The position numbers and the translations under genes are program-made. The notes under the pieces were generated by a model. That model was not told the origin of the DNA and did no database searches. It saw only the letters and a list, made by a program, of their open reading frames with translations. This document shows, in pieces, positions 39,340 through 48,747 of a stretch of DNA of 64,000 bases. Every line of letters starts with the position of its first letter. Positions within the stretch are counted from its first letter, which is position 1. Origin of the DNA: Bradyrhizobium diazoefficiens USDA 110 (lineage in GTDB: Bacteria > Pseudomonadota > Alphaproteobacteria > Rhizobiales > Xanthobacteraceae); NCBI RefSeq assembly GCF_000011365.1, contig NC_004463.1, positions 992,001 to 1,056,000 of the forward strand, written 5' to 3'.

Positions 39340-41157
39340 ATGCGCAATTTGCTCAGACTTTGCCCGCTTCTCCTCGCCCTCGCGCTGCTGTTCGGCGCAG
39401 AACCTGCTTTTGCCGGAAAGCGCGTGGCGCTGGTGCTGGCCAATTCGGCCTATCAGCACGCGCCGTCACTCACCAACCCTGTCAATGACGGTTCGGTGAT
39501 CGCGAAGACGCTGAAGGATGCCGGTTTCGACATTGTCGATTCCCGGCACGATCTGTCGGCCCTCGAGACGCGGCGCGTGCTGCGCGACTTCGCGGACGCG
39601 ACCCGCGATGCCGACATCGCCGTGGTCTACTATGCCGGTCACGGCATCGAGGTCGAAGGCTCCAATTATCTGATCCCTGTTGACGCCAGGCTCGAGCGCG
39701 ATACCGACGTCTATGACGAAGCACTCTCGCTCGACCGCGTCCTGGTCGCCGTCGAACCCGCCAAGCAGCTCCGCCTGGTGATCCTGGATGCCTGCCGCGA
39801 CAATCCGTTCGGCAAGACCATGAAGCGCTCGGTGGCCTCGCGCGGCATTGGCCGGGGCCTCGCCCAGGTCGAGCCGACCAGCCCCAACACGCTGATTGCC
39901 TATTCGGCCAAGGCCGGCTTCACGGCGCAGGACGGCGACGGTGCCAACAGCCCGTTTACGGTTGCGTTGTCGAAGCACCTGACGACGCCGGGCCTCGATG
40001 TCCGCCGCGCCTTCGGCTTCGTGCGCGACGACGTGCTCAAGTCGACCGGCAACAAGCAGGAGCCGTTCGTCTATGGCTCGCTCGGCGGCGACGACGTCCC
40101 GCTGGTGCCGGTCAAGGTGGCGGCTGCAGCGTCGCCCGTGGCGAACCCGCAGGCCGACATCCGCCGCGACTATGAGCTCGCACTCCAGGTCGGCAACAGG
40201 GCGGCATGGGACGCCTTCCTCGCCCAGCATCCGGACGGTTTCTATTCCAGCCTCGCCAAGCTTCAGCTCGAGAAGATCGGTGCCGAGCAGGCCCATGCGG
40301 CGGCGATCGAGAAGGCGAAGCAGGCCGAGGCCGAGCGCGATCGTCTTGCCGCCGTCGGCGCGCAGAAGGATGCGCAGATCAAGGCTGCGGCCGATGCGAA
40401 GGCCGCCGAGCAGGCGCAGCTTGCCGCCCAGAAGGCAAAGGAGCAGGCGCAGCAGCAGGCGGCCGCCGCCGAGCAGCAGCGCGTCAACCTCGCCGCCGCG
40501 GCCCCGAGCGCTGCGCCGGCCAGCACGGCGAGCCCCGCCGGGACCAACGTTGCGTCCCTGACGCCGGCGACCACGCCGGCCGATCTCAGCCGCTCGGTCC
40601 AGACCGAGCTCGGCCGCGTCGGCTGTTTCTCGGGCCAGGCCGACGGCAACTGGAACACGTCCTCGCAGCGGTCGCTGTCGCAGTTCAACCGCTATGCCGG
40701 CACCAAGCTCGACGTGAAAGTGGCGAGCACCGATGCGCTCGATACGGTCAAGTCGAAGCCGTCGCGCGTCTGCCCGCTGGTCTGCGAGCACGGCTTCAAG
40801 GCCGACGGCGACAAGTGCACCAGGATCGTCTGCGGCGACGGCTATGCGCTGAACGACGACAACGAATGCGAGAAGAAGCGCGCCGGCAAGCCGACGGCTT
40901 CCAAACCTGCGACCTCGCGGCGTGACGACAGCGAGGATCGCCCGGCACGGCAGCGTCCGCAGATCGGCGCCGCGGGCGGCCTCGGTGGCTTGGGCGGCGA
41001 CGCTGCCGGCATCGCGACCGGTGCGCGGCGCGCCTCAGGCGGCGGGCAGGTCTTCTGCACTAATGGCGGCTGCCGTCCGGTCAACCGCGGTTGCCATCTC
41101 GAGTATCGCGGTGGCGGCGGCCCCGGCAACGATGCCAACGCCGAGGTGTGTAATTGA
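39340..41157 (+). CDS. Secreted caspase-like peptidase (C14, orthocaspase) with Cys-rich C-terminus
   Basis: The 605-residue protein has a signal peptide (LCPLLLALALLFGAEPAFA) and a caspase p20-like domain at about residues 26-245. The catalytic dyad is intact: His101 in YYAGHGIE and Cys152 in LDACRDNP. A short repeat region, a coiled-coil rich in Ala, Gln and Lys (about 315-385), a peptidoglycan-binding-like segment (DLSRSVQTELGRVGCFSGQADGNWN) and a C-terminal module with cysteine pairs (CPLVCEHGFKADGDKCTRIVCGDGY) follow. Orthocaspases cleave after basic residues; the substrate here is unknown, and secretion to the periplasm is inferred from the signal peptide. Confidence 0.88.
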   Translation: MRNLLRLCPLLLALALLFGAEPAFAGKRVALVLANSAYQHAPSLTNPVNDGSVIAKTLKDAGFDIVDSRHDLSALETRRVLRDFADATRDADIAVVYYAGHGIEVEGSNYLIPVDARLERDTDVYDEALSLDRVLVAVEPAKQLRLVILDACRDNPFGKTMKRSVASRGIGRGLAQVEPTSPNTLIAYSAKAGFTAQDGDGANSPFTVALSKHLTTPGLDVRRAFGFVRDDVLKSTGNKQEPFVYGSLGGDDVPLVPVKVAAAASPVANPQADIRRDYELALQVGNRAAWDAFLAQHPDGFYSSLAKLQLEKIGAEQAHAAAIEKAKQAEAERDRLAAVGAQKDAQIKAAADAKAAEQAQLAAQKAKEQAQQQAAAAEQQRVNLAAAAPSAAPASTASPAGTNVASLTPATTPADLSRSVQTELGRVGCFSGQADGNWNTSSQRSLSQFNRYAGTKLDVKVASTDALDTVKSKPSRVCPLVCEHGFKADGDKCTRIVCGDGYALNDDNECEKKRAGKPTASKPATSRRDDSEDRPARQRPQIGAAGGLGGLGGDAAGIATGARRASGGGQVFCTNGGCRPVNRGCHLEYRGGGGPGNDANAEVCN

Positions 41158-41205
41158 AGCCGAGATGATTCCACATGGTCGTCGTGGCGAAAGCCAGGAC
41201 GACAT

Positions 41206-41892
41206 CTAAGTCGCAATCGCGCTCGCCGCGATGTTCACCGTCAGCGCCAGCAAGGCCGTGTTGTAGATGAACGAGATAATGCCGTGCGCGGTCGCGGTGC
41301 GGCGGATGGTCTTGTCGGTGATGCCGACATCGGAGACCTGCGCGGTCATGCCGATCACGAACGAGAAATAGACGAAGTCCCAATAATCGGCGTGATCTTC
41401 CTTGTCGCCGCTCGGGAATTGCAACCCGCCCGGCGGGTGCCGATAGTAATCATGGGCGTAATGCAGCGCGAAGGTTGTATGCACGGCGGCCCATGACAGC
41501 GCGATGGTGGTGATCGCGATCGTCAGCTCCGTGGCGCCGCGATGGGCGCCGAGTTCGGCGACGATCGCCGCGATGCTCGCGAATGCGCCGATCGCCGTCA
41601 CCAGCAGGATCACGAAGCGGCCGTCGTCCTGCATCGCAGCGTTGCGGCGGATGTGCTGGTGGTCGTTGTTCAGCATCATCACGTAGACCAGCACCAGATA
41701 GGCCGCGATCAGCGCATCCCAGCCGAGCACGAGCCGCGTCGCCAGCCGCAGGGAGCCGGGCAACAGCAGGCAGACCAGAATGCCGAAGCCGAGTGAAATG
41801 AAAGTCCGCGGCCGCGCGTAAATCACGCGCATCGGCCGCGACATTCTCTGGAAGCGCGCGAGGACGGGATCTTCCTTGTCGATGCCCGTCAT
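41206..41892 (-). CDS. DUF1345 family membrane protein
   Basis: A 228-residue protein with about five to six membrane helices and the family segments RTFISLGFGILVCLLLP, DDGRFVILLVTAIGAFASI and HYAHDYYR, then DYWDFVYFSFVIGMTAQVSDVGIT. DUF1345 has no established biochemical role. ATG 41892 lies 7 bp after the ispA stop on the same strand, so it is probably co-transcribed with ispA. Confidence 0.85.
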   Translation of the reverse strand: MTGIDKEDPVLARFQRMSRPMRVIYARPRTFISLGFGILVCLLLPGSLRLATRLVLGWDALIAAYLVLVYVMMLNNDHQHIRRNAAMQDDGRFVILLVTAIGAFASIAAIVAELGAHRGATELTIAITTIALSWAAVHTTFALHYAHDYYRHPPGGLQFPSGDKEDHADYWDFVYFSFVIGMTAQVSDVGITDKTIRRTATAHGIISFIYNTALLALTVNIAASAIAT

Positions 41893-41899
41893 CGCCCGG

Positions 41900-42823
41900 T
41901 CAGTTCTTGCGCTCGGCGACGAACCGCGCGGCGGCTTGCAGCACGGCGGCGCGGTCGCCGAAGATCGAGACCGCGCTGTCGGCCCGCGCGAGCAGGTCGC
42001 GCACGCGCTGCTTGGCGCCTTCGATGCCGAGCTGGGTGACGAAGGTGGTCTTGCCGAGCGCAGCATCCTGGCCCGAAGGTTTGCCGAGCGCCGCGGCATC
42101 GCCTTCGACGTCGAGCAGATCGTCGGCGATCTGGAAGGCTTCGCCGAGCGCGCGGCCGTAATCGTCGAGCGCCTGATATTCCTTGGCCGTGGCCTGGCCG
42201 AGAATCGCGCCGGCGATGCAGCCGTAGCGCAGCAGCGCGCCGGTCTTCATCTGCTGAATGCGGGCGACATCGATCGGCTCGTTGCCGCCGAAACGGCCTT
42301 CGCCTGCGAGGTCGAGAATCTGGCCACCGACCATGCCGCCGATGCCGGCGCAGCGCGCCAGCGCGCGCGTCAGCAGCAGCCGTACATTGGCGTCGCGATG
42401 GATCTCGTCGCGGGTGACGATATCGAAGGCGAGCGTCAGCAGGCCGTCGCCGGCGAGGATCGCGGTCGCGTCGTCGGTCTTCTTGTGCAGGGTGGGCCGG
42501 CCCCGGCGCAGGTCCGAATTGTCCATCGCCGGCAGGTCGTCATGGATCAGCGAATAGCAGTGGATGCATTCGAGCGCCGCACCGGCGAGCAGCGCCGCCT
42601 CGCGCGGCACGCCGAACACGGCTGCGCTTTCAACCACCAGGAACGGCCGCAGGCGCTTGCCGCCGTTCAGGCTCGAATAGCGCATTGCGTCCATCAGTCG
42701 CTTGGGACGGGCGATTTCATCGGGCAGGATGTCGTCCGCGAGGAGGCGCCCGAGCAGGGCCTCGGTATCATCAGCGGTCTTGTCCAGACGTTTGGCGAAA
42801 TCGGACGGGGACGTGCCGGTCAT
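41900..42823 (-). CDS. ispA: Farnesyl (geranyl) diphosphate synthase
   Basis: The 307-residue prenyltransferase has both aspartate-rich motifs: [14 protein letters not shown] (first) and [12 protein letters not shown] (second), plus NGGKRLRP and TGALLRYG. It condenses IPP with DMAPP and GPP to give farnesyl diphosphate for ubiquinone, hopanoid and undecaprenyl synthesis. ATG 42823 with GGAG ten bases upstream is chosen over an earlier start at 42859. The start region is divergent from mtgA. Confidence 0.94.
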   Translation of the reverse strand: MTGTSPSDFAKRLDKTADDTEALLGRLLADDILPDEIARPKRLMDAMRYSSLNGGKRLRPFLVVESAAVFGVPREAALLAGAALECIHCYSLIHDDLPAMDNSDLRRGRPTLHKKTDDATAILAGDGLLTLAFDIVTRDEIHRDANVRLLLTRALARCAGIGGMVGGQILDLAGEGRFGGNEPIDVARIQQMKTGALLRYGCIAGAILGQATAKEYQALDDYGRALGEAFQIADDLLDVEGDAAALGKPSGQDAALGKTTFVTQLGIEGAKQRVRDLLARADSAVSIFGDRAAVLQAAARFVAERKN

Positions 42824-42984
42824 CAAGAAGGGCTCCAGAACTAAAATTCGGCGGGACAATCCTTTATGAGCCCGCCTCAGTCAATCGTTTGGAAGGCCTA
42901 AAAAGTGCTGGAAAAGACCCGAATTATCACAGACTTAATGGCTGGGCCCGTGGCTGCGTTTCATTTTGCGCCGGAAAGGTCGAT

Positions 42985-43659
42985 TTGCGCATCGTTAAAA
43001 TCCTGCTGGTAGCGCTCGCGGTCGTGGTTCTCGCGCCCTATGTGATCGCGCCGTTCTACCGCACCGGCCATCCCGTTTCGACGCTGATGGCCTGGCGCAG
43101 CTTGCGGGGCGCGCCGATGCAGCGGGAATGGATCGATCTCGCGGCCATGTCGCCCTACCTGCCGCGGTCGGTGGTGGCGGCCGAGGACGCTCATTTCTGC
43201 AAGCATCACGGCATCGATTGGGGCGCGTTGCGCGAGGCGATCGACGACGCGAAGGAGGACGGCACCGCCTTCCGGGGCGCCTCCACCATCACCCAGCAGG
43301 TGGCGAAAAACCTGTTCCTCTGGCAGGGGCGGGACTTCATCCGCAAGGCGCTGGAATTCCCGCTGGCGTTGTGGATCGATTTCGTCCTGCCCAAGCCGCG
43401 GATCCTGGAAATTTACCTCAACATCGCCGAGCTCGGTCCGCAGGGCCAGTTTGGGGTGGAGGCGGCCAGCGCCTATGCGTTCGGTAAATCGGCCGCCAGC
43501 CTCTCCCCCCGGGAGGCGGCACTTCTGGCCTCGATCCTGCCGAATCCAGTCAAACGCAGCGCCAGGACCCCCGGACCGGGCGTCCGGCGGCTCGCCGGGA
43601 CCTATGTGGCAAGGGCGCAGGCCTCGACGCTTGCGACCTGCTGGCGAGAAAATCGCTGA
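42985..43659 (+). CDS. mtgA: Monofunctional biosynthetic peptidoglycan transglycosylase
   Basis: A 224-residue GT51 enzyme with one N-terminal membrane anchor ([19 protein letters not shown]) and the glycosyltransferase motifs [32 protein letters not shown] and [13 protein letters not shown]. It lacks a transpeptidase domain and only extends glycan strands. The best start is a TTG at 42985 preceded by AAAGG five bases away; the frame is open further upstream, antisense to ispA. Together with the PBP1A at the left edge it gives two GT51 synthases in the window. Confidence 0.9.
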
Positions 43660-43827
43660 TTTCGGGCCCTTTTCGGGCGCATTTTCCGGCCCAAGAGCCT
43701 AGCTTTGCGGCCAGCCTTCCTCTATAAGCGCGGCCTTGATCGGCATTCAGCTCGCCTCGTATTGCGGGTGCTGAGCCGTCCCTCGCGGACGATGCCCTGA
43801 TGACACCAATCCCTAGAGGATACTGAA

Positions 43828-44010
43828 ATGGCCGTTCCGAGAAGAAAAACCTCGCCGTCGCGCCGTGGCATGCGCCGCTCGGCAGACGCCATCAAGAAGC
43901 CGACCTATGTGGAAGACAAGGACTCCGGCGAGCTCCGTCGTCCGCACCATCTCGACCTCAAGACCGGCATGTACAAGGGCCGTCAGGTCCTGAAGAAGAA
44001 AGAGTCCTGA
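43828..44010 (+). CDS. rpmF: 50S ribosomal protein L32
   Basis: This 60-residue basic protein starts [20 protein letters not shown] and continues with the alphaproteobacterial L32 sequence [20 protein letters not shown]. It belongs to the zinc-independent type, as it lacks the CxxC pairs. AGAGGA nine bases before the ATG is the ribosome-binding site. It lies alone between mtgA and a membrane protein gene, with a hairpin at its end. Confidence 0.97.
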   Translation: MAVPRRKTSPSRRGMRRSADAIKKPTYVEDKDSGELRRPHHLDLKTGMYKGRQVLKKKES

Positions 44011-44026
44011 GGTCGGACTCTTCTTC
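43995..44026 (+). terminator. Hairpin overlapping the end of rpmF
   Basis: GAAGAAAGAGTCC (43995-44007) pairs with GGACTCTTCTTC (44015-44026) with one bulged base; the rpmF stop codon lies in the loop. There is no T tract after it, so it may be a processing or stability element instead of a complete intrinsic terminator. Confidence 0.45.
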
Positions 44027-44168
44027 GGGCAGGGTTATCCTCAATCAGGATGACGTGACCTGCCTGATTTCGGCCAACCCATGAGATATGACGGTGACGG
44101 CGGCGGAGCGAATGCTTCGCCGCTGCATTGTTCTGTCCGGATATCTTGATCGAGAAGGCATTTCGCCG

Positions 44169-44813
44169 ATGGTCGGTTTCCCGCTGCTCCTGATTCCGCT
44201 CGCGGTCTACAACATCATCGCCTTCCTGATGCCCAGCGTGTCCTTCTCGGACGTGCTGTTCAAGGTGCCGATGATCACGGGCGAGACTTGGCCGGTCACG
44301 CTCGCCGATCTGATGCTTGCGCTCGGTATCGTGCTGCTGCTGCTCGAGGTGGTCAAAGGCGCGCGGCCCGGCTCGAAATTCCTGATGGATCATCTGCTGT
44401 CGCTGATCGTGTTCGGCGCGGCCGCCGCCGAATTCGTGATGTGGCCCAAATTCGGCAACTCCACCTATTTCCTGCTGGTGCTGCTCGCGATGGCCGATTT
44501 CCTCGGCGGCATCGCCCAGCGCACGCGCCGCCGCGTCACCTATGTCGCCGAGACGACGGTGCCCGCGCCGCGCAAGGCCAAGCGCCAGGCCGAGGCGCCG
44601 GCGGATGACGTCGCGTCCGAGCCCAAATTCGAGCCGGTGTCGGCACCGCAAGCAGCCCCGGTGCCGCCCGCGCCCACCGCGCAATCGGTCGCCGAATCCG
44701 TGCTGATGGACCATCCGGCGCCGAAGCCGGTGAGCCCGCCCTCGCCGGAAATTCCCTCGCCGCATCTGCAGCCGGGCAATGGCACGCCGTCGTCGCCGGA
44801 CACGCCGCGCTGA
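44169..44813 (+). CDS. Membrane protein with proline-rich cytoplasmic tail, function unknown
   Basis: The 214-residue form starting MVGFPLLLIPLAVYNIIAFLMP has four predicted helices in its first 125 residues (others: TLADLMLALGIVLLLLEV, LLSLIVFGAAAAEFVM and YFLLVLLAMADFLGGI) and a tail of about 85 residues rich in Pro and Ala (PVPPAPTAQ, PPSPEIPSP). I do not recognise a named family with certainty; similar proteins appear conserved in related rhizobia. The frame is open 27 codons earlier, but GAGAAGG before ATG 44169 and the membrane start favour this one. Confidence 0.72.
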   Translation: MVGFPLLLIPLAVYNIIAFLMPSVSFSDVLFKVPMITGETWPVTLADLMLALGIVLLLLEVVKGARPGSKFLMDHLLSLIVFGAAAAEFVMWPKFGNSTYFLLVLLAMADFLGGIAQRTRRRVTYVAETTVPAPRKAKRQAEAPADDVASEPKFEPVSAPQAAPVPPAPTAQSVAESVLMDHPAPKPVSPPSPEIPSPHLQPGNGTPSSPDTPR

Positions 44814-44850
44814 TCGAGCGCGTTACCCCTGTTGCCGCTTTGACGGTGTG

Positions 44851-44988
44851 CTCCCTCTCCCGCTTGCGGGGGAGGGTTGGGGAGGGGGTGTCTCCGCAGA
44901 GGGAATCCCCAAGAGGAGAGAGCCCTCACCCGCCGCGCTCTTCGAGCGCGTCGACCTCTCCCGCAGGCGGGAGAGGTGCAGCGAGCGT
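44851..44988. repeat. Intergenic repeat, family E
   Basis: CTCCCTCTCCCGCTTGCGGGGGAGGG at the left and ACCTCTCCCGCAGGCGGGAGAGGT at the right are each palindromic and partly related to each other, with GGAGGGTTGGGGAGGGGGTG between. It occupies the gap between the membrane protein gene and the small hypothetical gene. Confidence 0.8.
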
Positions 44989-45015
44989 GAGGCAACAATT
45001 GTCCTGCAAGTTGGA

Positions 45016-45276
45016 TTAAGCCACCTGCCGCGTGCGCGCGCTGACGCTTCCGAGCGGGCGCTTGCTGCCATAGGCCATCCGCGCATCTTCAGGGGAGGCG
45101 CGGCGGAGCCGGCTGGCCTGGGGCAAATGCTCGGCATTGGCGATGAGTTGGGTGACGAAGCTCGGATCGGGGCGAGGCAGCGGCGCCTTGATAACCCACT
45201 GCAACGTCGGCAGCAGCGGCACGAGGGCCGAGCCTGTGCCGTAGTCCGCCAAGTCCGATCGATCAGTACTCAACAT
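45016..45276 (-). CDS. Small conserved hypothetical protein
   Basis: An 86-residue frame starting MLSTDRSDLADYGTGSALVPLLP, with PRPDPSFVTQLIANAEHLPQASRLRRASPEDARMAYGS at its centre. The composition is that of a real protein instead of an antisense shadow, and no gene lies opposite. A GTG three codons earlier is an alternative start. The central segment resembles small uncharacterised Bradyrhizobium proteins from memory. No function is proposed. It is divergent from the GGDEF/EAL gene. Confidence 0.5.
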   Translation of the reverse strand: MLSTDRSDLADYGTGSALVPLLPTLQWVIKAPLPRPDPSFVTQLIANAEHLPQASRLRRASPEDARMAYGSKRPLGSVSARTRQVA

Positions 45277-45455
45277 CGCAATCACCGTTGATCCGGCGAA
45301 GATCGTCGCGTTTCGGGACGCGGGCGCCGGTGCGAGTCACGTACTCGCAAGGCCTATGCCGGCCGGGCCGGTTTGGTTCCGCGCTGCCCCGAAACATGGT
45401 TTCCAAATTGTTTATCAACTTTGCCTAGGGTTGGGGGCGAATCTGGCTCTATCCT

Positions 45456-47192
45456 GTGCCGGCTCAGGACTCCCCGCTGTCCCGAAATGAGGCGATTTTG
45501 ACCCCCGCATTGCCACAAGCCTCCGACATCCTGGCCGCGCTCGGCCAGGCCGTGTTCGCCTGGGACATCGCCAGCGACGTCATCGTCTGGGGGGAGCACG
45601 CCGGCGCCGTCTTCCCCGGCATCCCCGCCGAGCGGCTCGCGACCGGCGCCGAATTCGCCAAGCTGATCGAGCCCGCGCCGTCGCTGCGGACCGCCGCGCT
45701 GGCGCAGACATCCGCCGTGCACGGCGCCGACGGCACGCCCTACCGGGTCGAATACGGCGTGCGCATGAGCACCTCCGATCCCGTGGTCTGGGTCGAGGAG
45801 ACCGGCCGCTGGTTCGCCGGCCCCGACGGCCGCCCGGTCCGCGCGATCGGCTCCGTCCGCATCAACAATGAGCGCCACGCCCGCGACGAGGAATTGACCA
45901 GGCTGGCCCGGCTCGATCCGCTGACCGGCGAGCTCAACCGCTCGCATCTGATCGCGGCGCTGGCCGAGGCGATCGAGGAGACGACCCGCTTCCGCTCGAC
46001 CTCGGCCTTCATGCTGGTCGGCATCGATCATCTCGCCCGCGTCAACGACGCCTTCGGCTTCGACGTTGCTGATGCCGTGATTCTCGATGTCGGCAAACGC
46101 ATTCGCGCGCGGCTGCGCGGCGGCGACGTGCTCGGGCGCTTCTCCGGCAACAAGTTCGGCCTGATCCTGAAGAACTGCACCATCGACGACATGAACGTCG
46201 CCGCCGAGCGTTTCCTCGCCGGCATCCGGGACGAGGTGGTGCCGACCAAATCCGGCCCGGTCTCGGTCACCGCGTCGATCGGCGCGGTCAGCGTGCCGCG
46301 CTATGCCCGCAACACCGACGAGGCGGTCAACCGCGCCCATGAGACGCTGGACGCCGCAAAGCGCCGCCGCGCCGGGTCGTTTGCAGCGTGGCGTCCGGAT
46401 GCCACGCGCGACGCGCAGCGCCGCGTCAACATCCGCGTCACCGACGAGATCGTCACCGCACTGAACGAGCGCCGCATCAAGCTCGCCTATGAGCCGGTGG
46501 TCTCGGCCGTCTCGCGCGAGCGCGCATTCCATGAATGCCTGGTGCGGATGGACCAGGGTGACGGCCAGGTGCTGCTCGCGCCCGACATCGTGCCGGTTGC
46601 CGAGCGCCTCGGCCTGATCCGCCTGGTCGATCACCGCGTGCTCGAGCTCGTGGTCGCCGAGCTTGCGGCCGCGCCCGATGTCAGTCTCAGCCTCAACATC
46701 TCGCCGGACACCACCATGGATCCGGACTGGTGGGCGGGAATCGAGTCGCTGATGCTGGCGCATCCCGGGGTCGCCGAGCGGCTGATCGTCGAGATCACCG
46801 AGACGGTCGCGATCCAGGACATCGACGATGTCCGCGGCTTCGTCACGCGGCTGAAGAATTTCGGCAGCCGCATCGCCATCGACGATTTCGGCGCCGGCTA
46901 CACCTCGTTCCGCAATTTGCGCAAGCTCGGCGTGGACATCGTCAAGATCGACGGCGCCTTCGTGCAGAACATTACCCGTTCCGCCGACGATCGCGCCTTC
47001 GTGCAGACCCTGATCGATCTCGCCCGCCGCCTCGATATCAAGACGGTGGCCGAATGGGTGCAGGACGACGAGGCCGCAAACATGCTGCGCGACTGGGGTT
47101 GCGACTACATCCAGGGCCGTCTGATCGGGCTGGCGTCAGCCGAACGCCCGTGGAGTGCGCCGCCGGACAGCGCGCTGCCTGCGGCGGGGTAG
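45456..47192 (+). CDS. PAS-like/GGDEF/EAL protein with degenerate GGDEF
   Basis: The 578-residue protein has an N-terminal PAS-like region (ALGQAVFAWDIASDVIVWGEHAG), a GGDEF domain at about 150-310 and an EAL domain at about 325-565. The GGDEF signature is replaced by FSGNKF, so diguanylate cyclase activity is unlikely. The EAL domain retains most metal and catalytic residues: ECL for EAL in AFHECLVRM, NISPDTT, EITET, DDFGAGYTSF, KIDGAFV and TVAEWVQ, so it may degrade c-di-GMP or act as a receptor. The GTG at 45456 gives the longest product; a TTG at 45498 after GAGGCG is an alternative. Confidence 0.85.
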   Translation: MPAQDSPLSRNEAILTPALPQASDILAALGQAVFAWDIASDVIVWGEHAGAVFPGIPAERLATGAEFAKLIEPAPSLRTAALAQTSAVHGADGTPYRVEYGVRMSTSDPVVWVEETGRWFAGPDGRPVRAIGSVRINNERHARDEELTRLARLDPLTGELNRSHLIAALAEAIEETTRFRSTSAFMLVGIDHLARVNDAFGFDVADAVILDVGKRIRARLRGGDVLGRFSGNKFGLILKNCTIDDMNVAAERFLAGIRDEVVPTKSGPVSVTASIGAVSVPRYARNTDEAVNRAHETLDAAKRRRAGSFAAWRPDATRDAQRRVNIRVTDEIVTALNERRIKLAYEPVVSAVSRERAFHECLVRMDQGDGQVLLAPDIVPVAERLGLIRLVDHRVLELVVAELAAAPDVSLSLNISPDTTMDPDWWAGIESLMLAHPGVAERLIVEITETVAIQDIDDVRGFVTRLKNFGSRIAIDDFGAGYTSFRNLRKLGVDIVKIDGAFVQNITRSADDRAFVQTLIDLARRLDIKTVAEWVQDDEAANMLRDWGCDYIQGRLIGLASAERPWSAPPDSALPAAG

Positions 47193-47234
47193 GAGTTCAT
47201 CGTTTAATCGCGCTGCGATCTCGCTTCCCCTCCC

Positions 47235-48743
47235 TCACGCTCCCTCATCCAGCGCCACCAGCTCGCGCTTCCTGCGCAGCGACGGCAGCAGCGGGGCGAC
47301 CAGCAGCGCCAGCGCCAGCGCAAGGCACGCCGCCGAGATCGGCCGCTGCACGAAGGTCCAGAGATCGCCCTGCGACAGGATCAGCGACTTGCGCAGATTG
47401 TTCTCCAGCATCGGTCCGAGCACGAAGGCGAGCACCAGCGGTGCCGGCTCGTAGCCGAGCTTGCGCATGAAATAGCCGATGATCCCGAACGCGATCATCA
47501 CGTAGACGTCGAACACGTTGTTGCTGGAGCAGTACACGCCCAGGATCGTGAACAGGATGATCAGGGGAAAGAGGATGTTGTAGGGCAGCTTCAGGAGCTG
47601 CACCCACATGCCGATCATCGGCAGATTGAGGATCAGCAGCATGACGTTGCCGATATACATGCTGGCGACGATGCCCCAGAACAGGCCGGGGTTTTGCGTG
47701 ATCAGCAGCGGCCCCGGTTGCAGGCCGTGGATGACGAAGGCGCCGAGCAGCAGCGCCATCACCACGTTCGGCGGGATGCCCAGCGTCATCAGCGGAATGA
47801 ACGCGCCGCCGGCCGCCGCGTTGTTGGCGGATTCGGGGCCCGCGACGCCCTCGATCGCGCCATGGCCAAACCGTTCCGGCGTTTTCGACAGCCGCTTCTC
47901 CAGCGCATAGGACGCAAACGAGGCCACCACCGCGCCGCCGCCGGGCAGGATGCCGAGCAGGAAGCCGAGCAGCGTGCCGCGCGCGACGGGGCCGGCGCTG
48001 GCCTGCCAATCGGCCTTGTTCGGCAAGAGCTGCGTGATCTTGGCGTTGATGATGTCGCGCTTGATCGCCTGCTCGGTGTTGAGCAGCACCTCGGCGACGC
48101 CGAACAGGCCCATCACCACGGGCACGAGGCCGATGCCGTCGATCAGCTCCATGCGGCCGAAGGTCAGGCGCGGCTGCGCCGTGATGCTGTCGAGCCCGAT
48201 CAGCCCGAGCACGACGCCGATGCACGCCATCAATAGCGCCTTCGGCATCGAGCCCTGGGTGAGGAAGGTGAGCACCACGAGGCCAAGCACCATCAGGCTG
48301 AAATACTCGGCCGGGCCAAATGCGATCGCAATGCTGGCAAGTCTCGGCGCCACCAGCATCAGCGCCACCAGCGCGAACGTGCCGGCGATGAAGGAGCCGA
48401 AGGCGGAGATGCCGAGCGCGGGGCCGGCGCGACCCTGCTTGGCCATCTGGTGGCCGTCGATGCAGGTCACGACGGAGGCCGCCTCGCCGGGGATGTTGAC
48501 CAGGATCGAGGTGGTCGAGCCGCCATACATCGAGCCGTAATAGATGCCGGCCATCATGATGATGCCGGATTCCGGCGTACCCGACAGCGTCACGGGCAGC
48601 AGCAGCGACATCGCCGAGATCGGCCCGATGCCCGGCAGCACGCCGACCAGCGTGCCGATGAAGACGCCGATGAAGCAATAGAGCAGGTTGATCGGCAGCA
48701 GCGCGACGCCGAACCCATGCGCGACGTTGACGAGCGTATCCAT
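47235..48743 (-). CDS. tctA: Tripartite tricarboxylate transporter, large membrane subunit TctA
   Basis: A 502-residue protein with 11-12 membrane helices and the TctA signature GVLPGIGPISAMSLLLP near residue 37, with the second copy GILPGGGAVVASFASY near residue 265. Together with TctB and the periplasmic TctC it imports citrate or related carboxylates with H+ or Na+. The gene order read leftward is tctC-tctB-tctA. ATG 48743 lies 4 bp after the tctB stop. Confidence 0.94.
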   Translation of the reverse strand: MDTLVNVAHGFGVALLPINLLYCFIGVFIGTLVGVLPGIGPISAMSLLLPVTLSGTPESGIIMMAGIYYGSMYGGSTTSILVNIPGEAASVVTCIDGHQMAKQGRAGPALGISAFGSFIAGTFALVALMLVAPRLASIAIAFGPAEYFSLMVLGLVVLTFLTQGSMPKALLMACIGVVLGLIGLDSITAQPRLTFGRMELIDGIGLVPVVMGLFGVAEVLLNTEQAIKRDIINAKITQLLPNKADWQASAGPVARGTLLGFLLGILPGGGAVVASFASYALEKRLSKTPERFGHGAIEGVAGPESANNAAAGGAFIPLMTLGIPPNVVMALLLGAFVIHGLQPGPLLITQNPGLFWGIVASMYIGNVMLLILNLPMIGMWVQLLKLPYNILFPLIILFTILGVYCSSNNVFDVYVMIAFGIIGYFMRKLGYEPAPLVLAFVLGPMLENNLRKSLILSQGDLWTFVQRPISAACLALALALLVAPLLPSLRRKRELVALDEGA

Positions 48744-48747
48744 GCGA

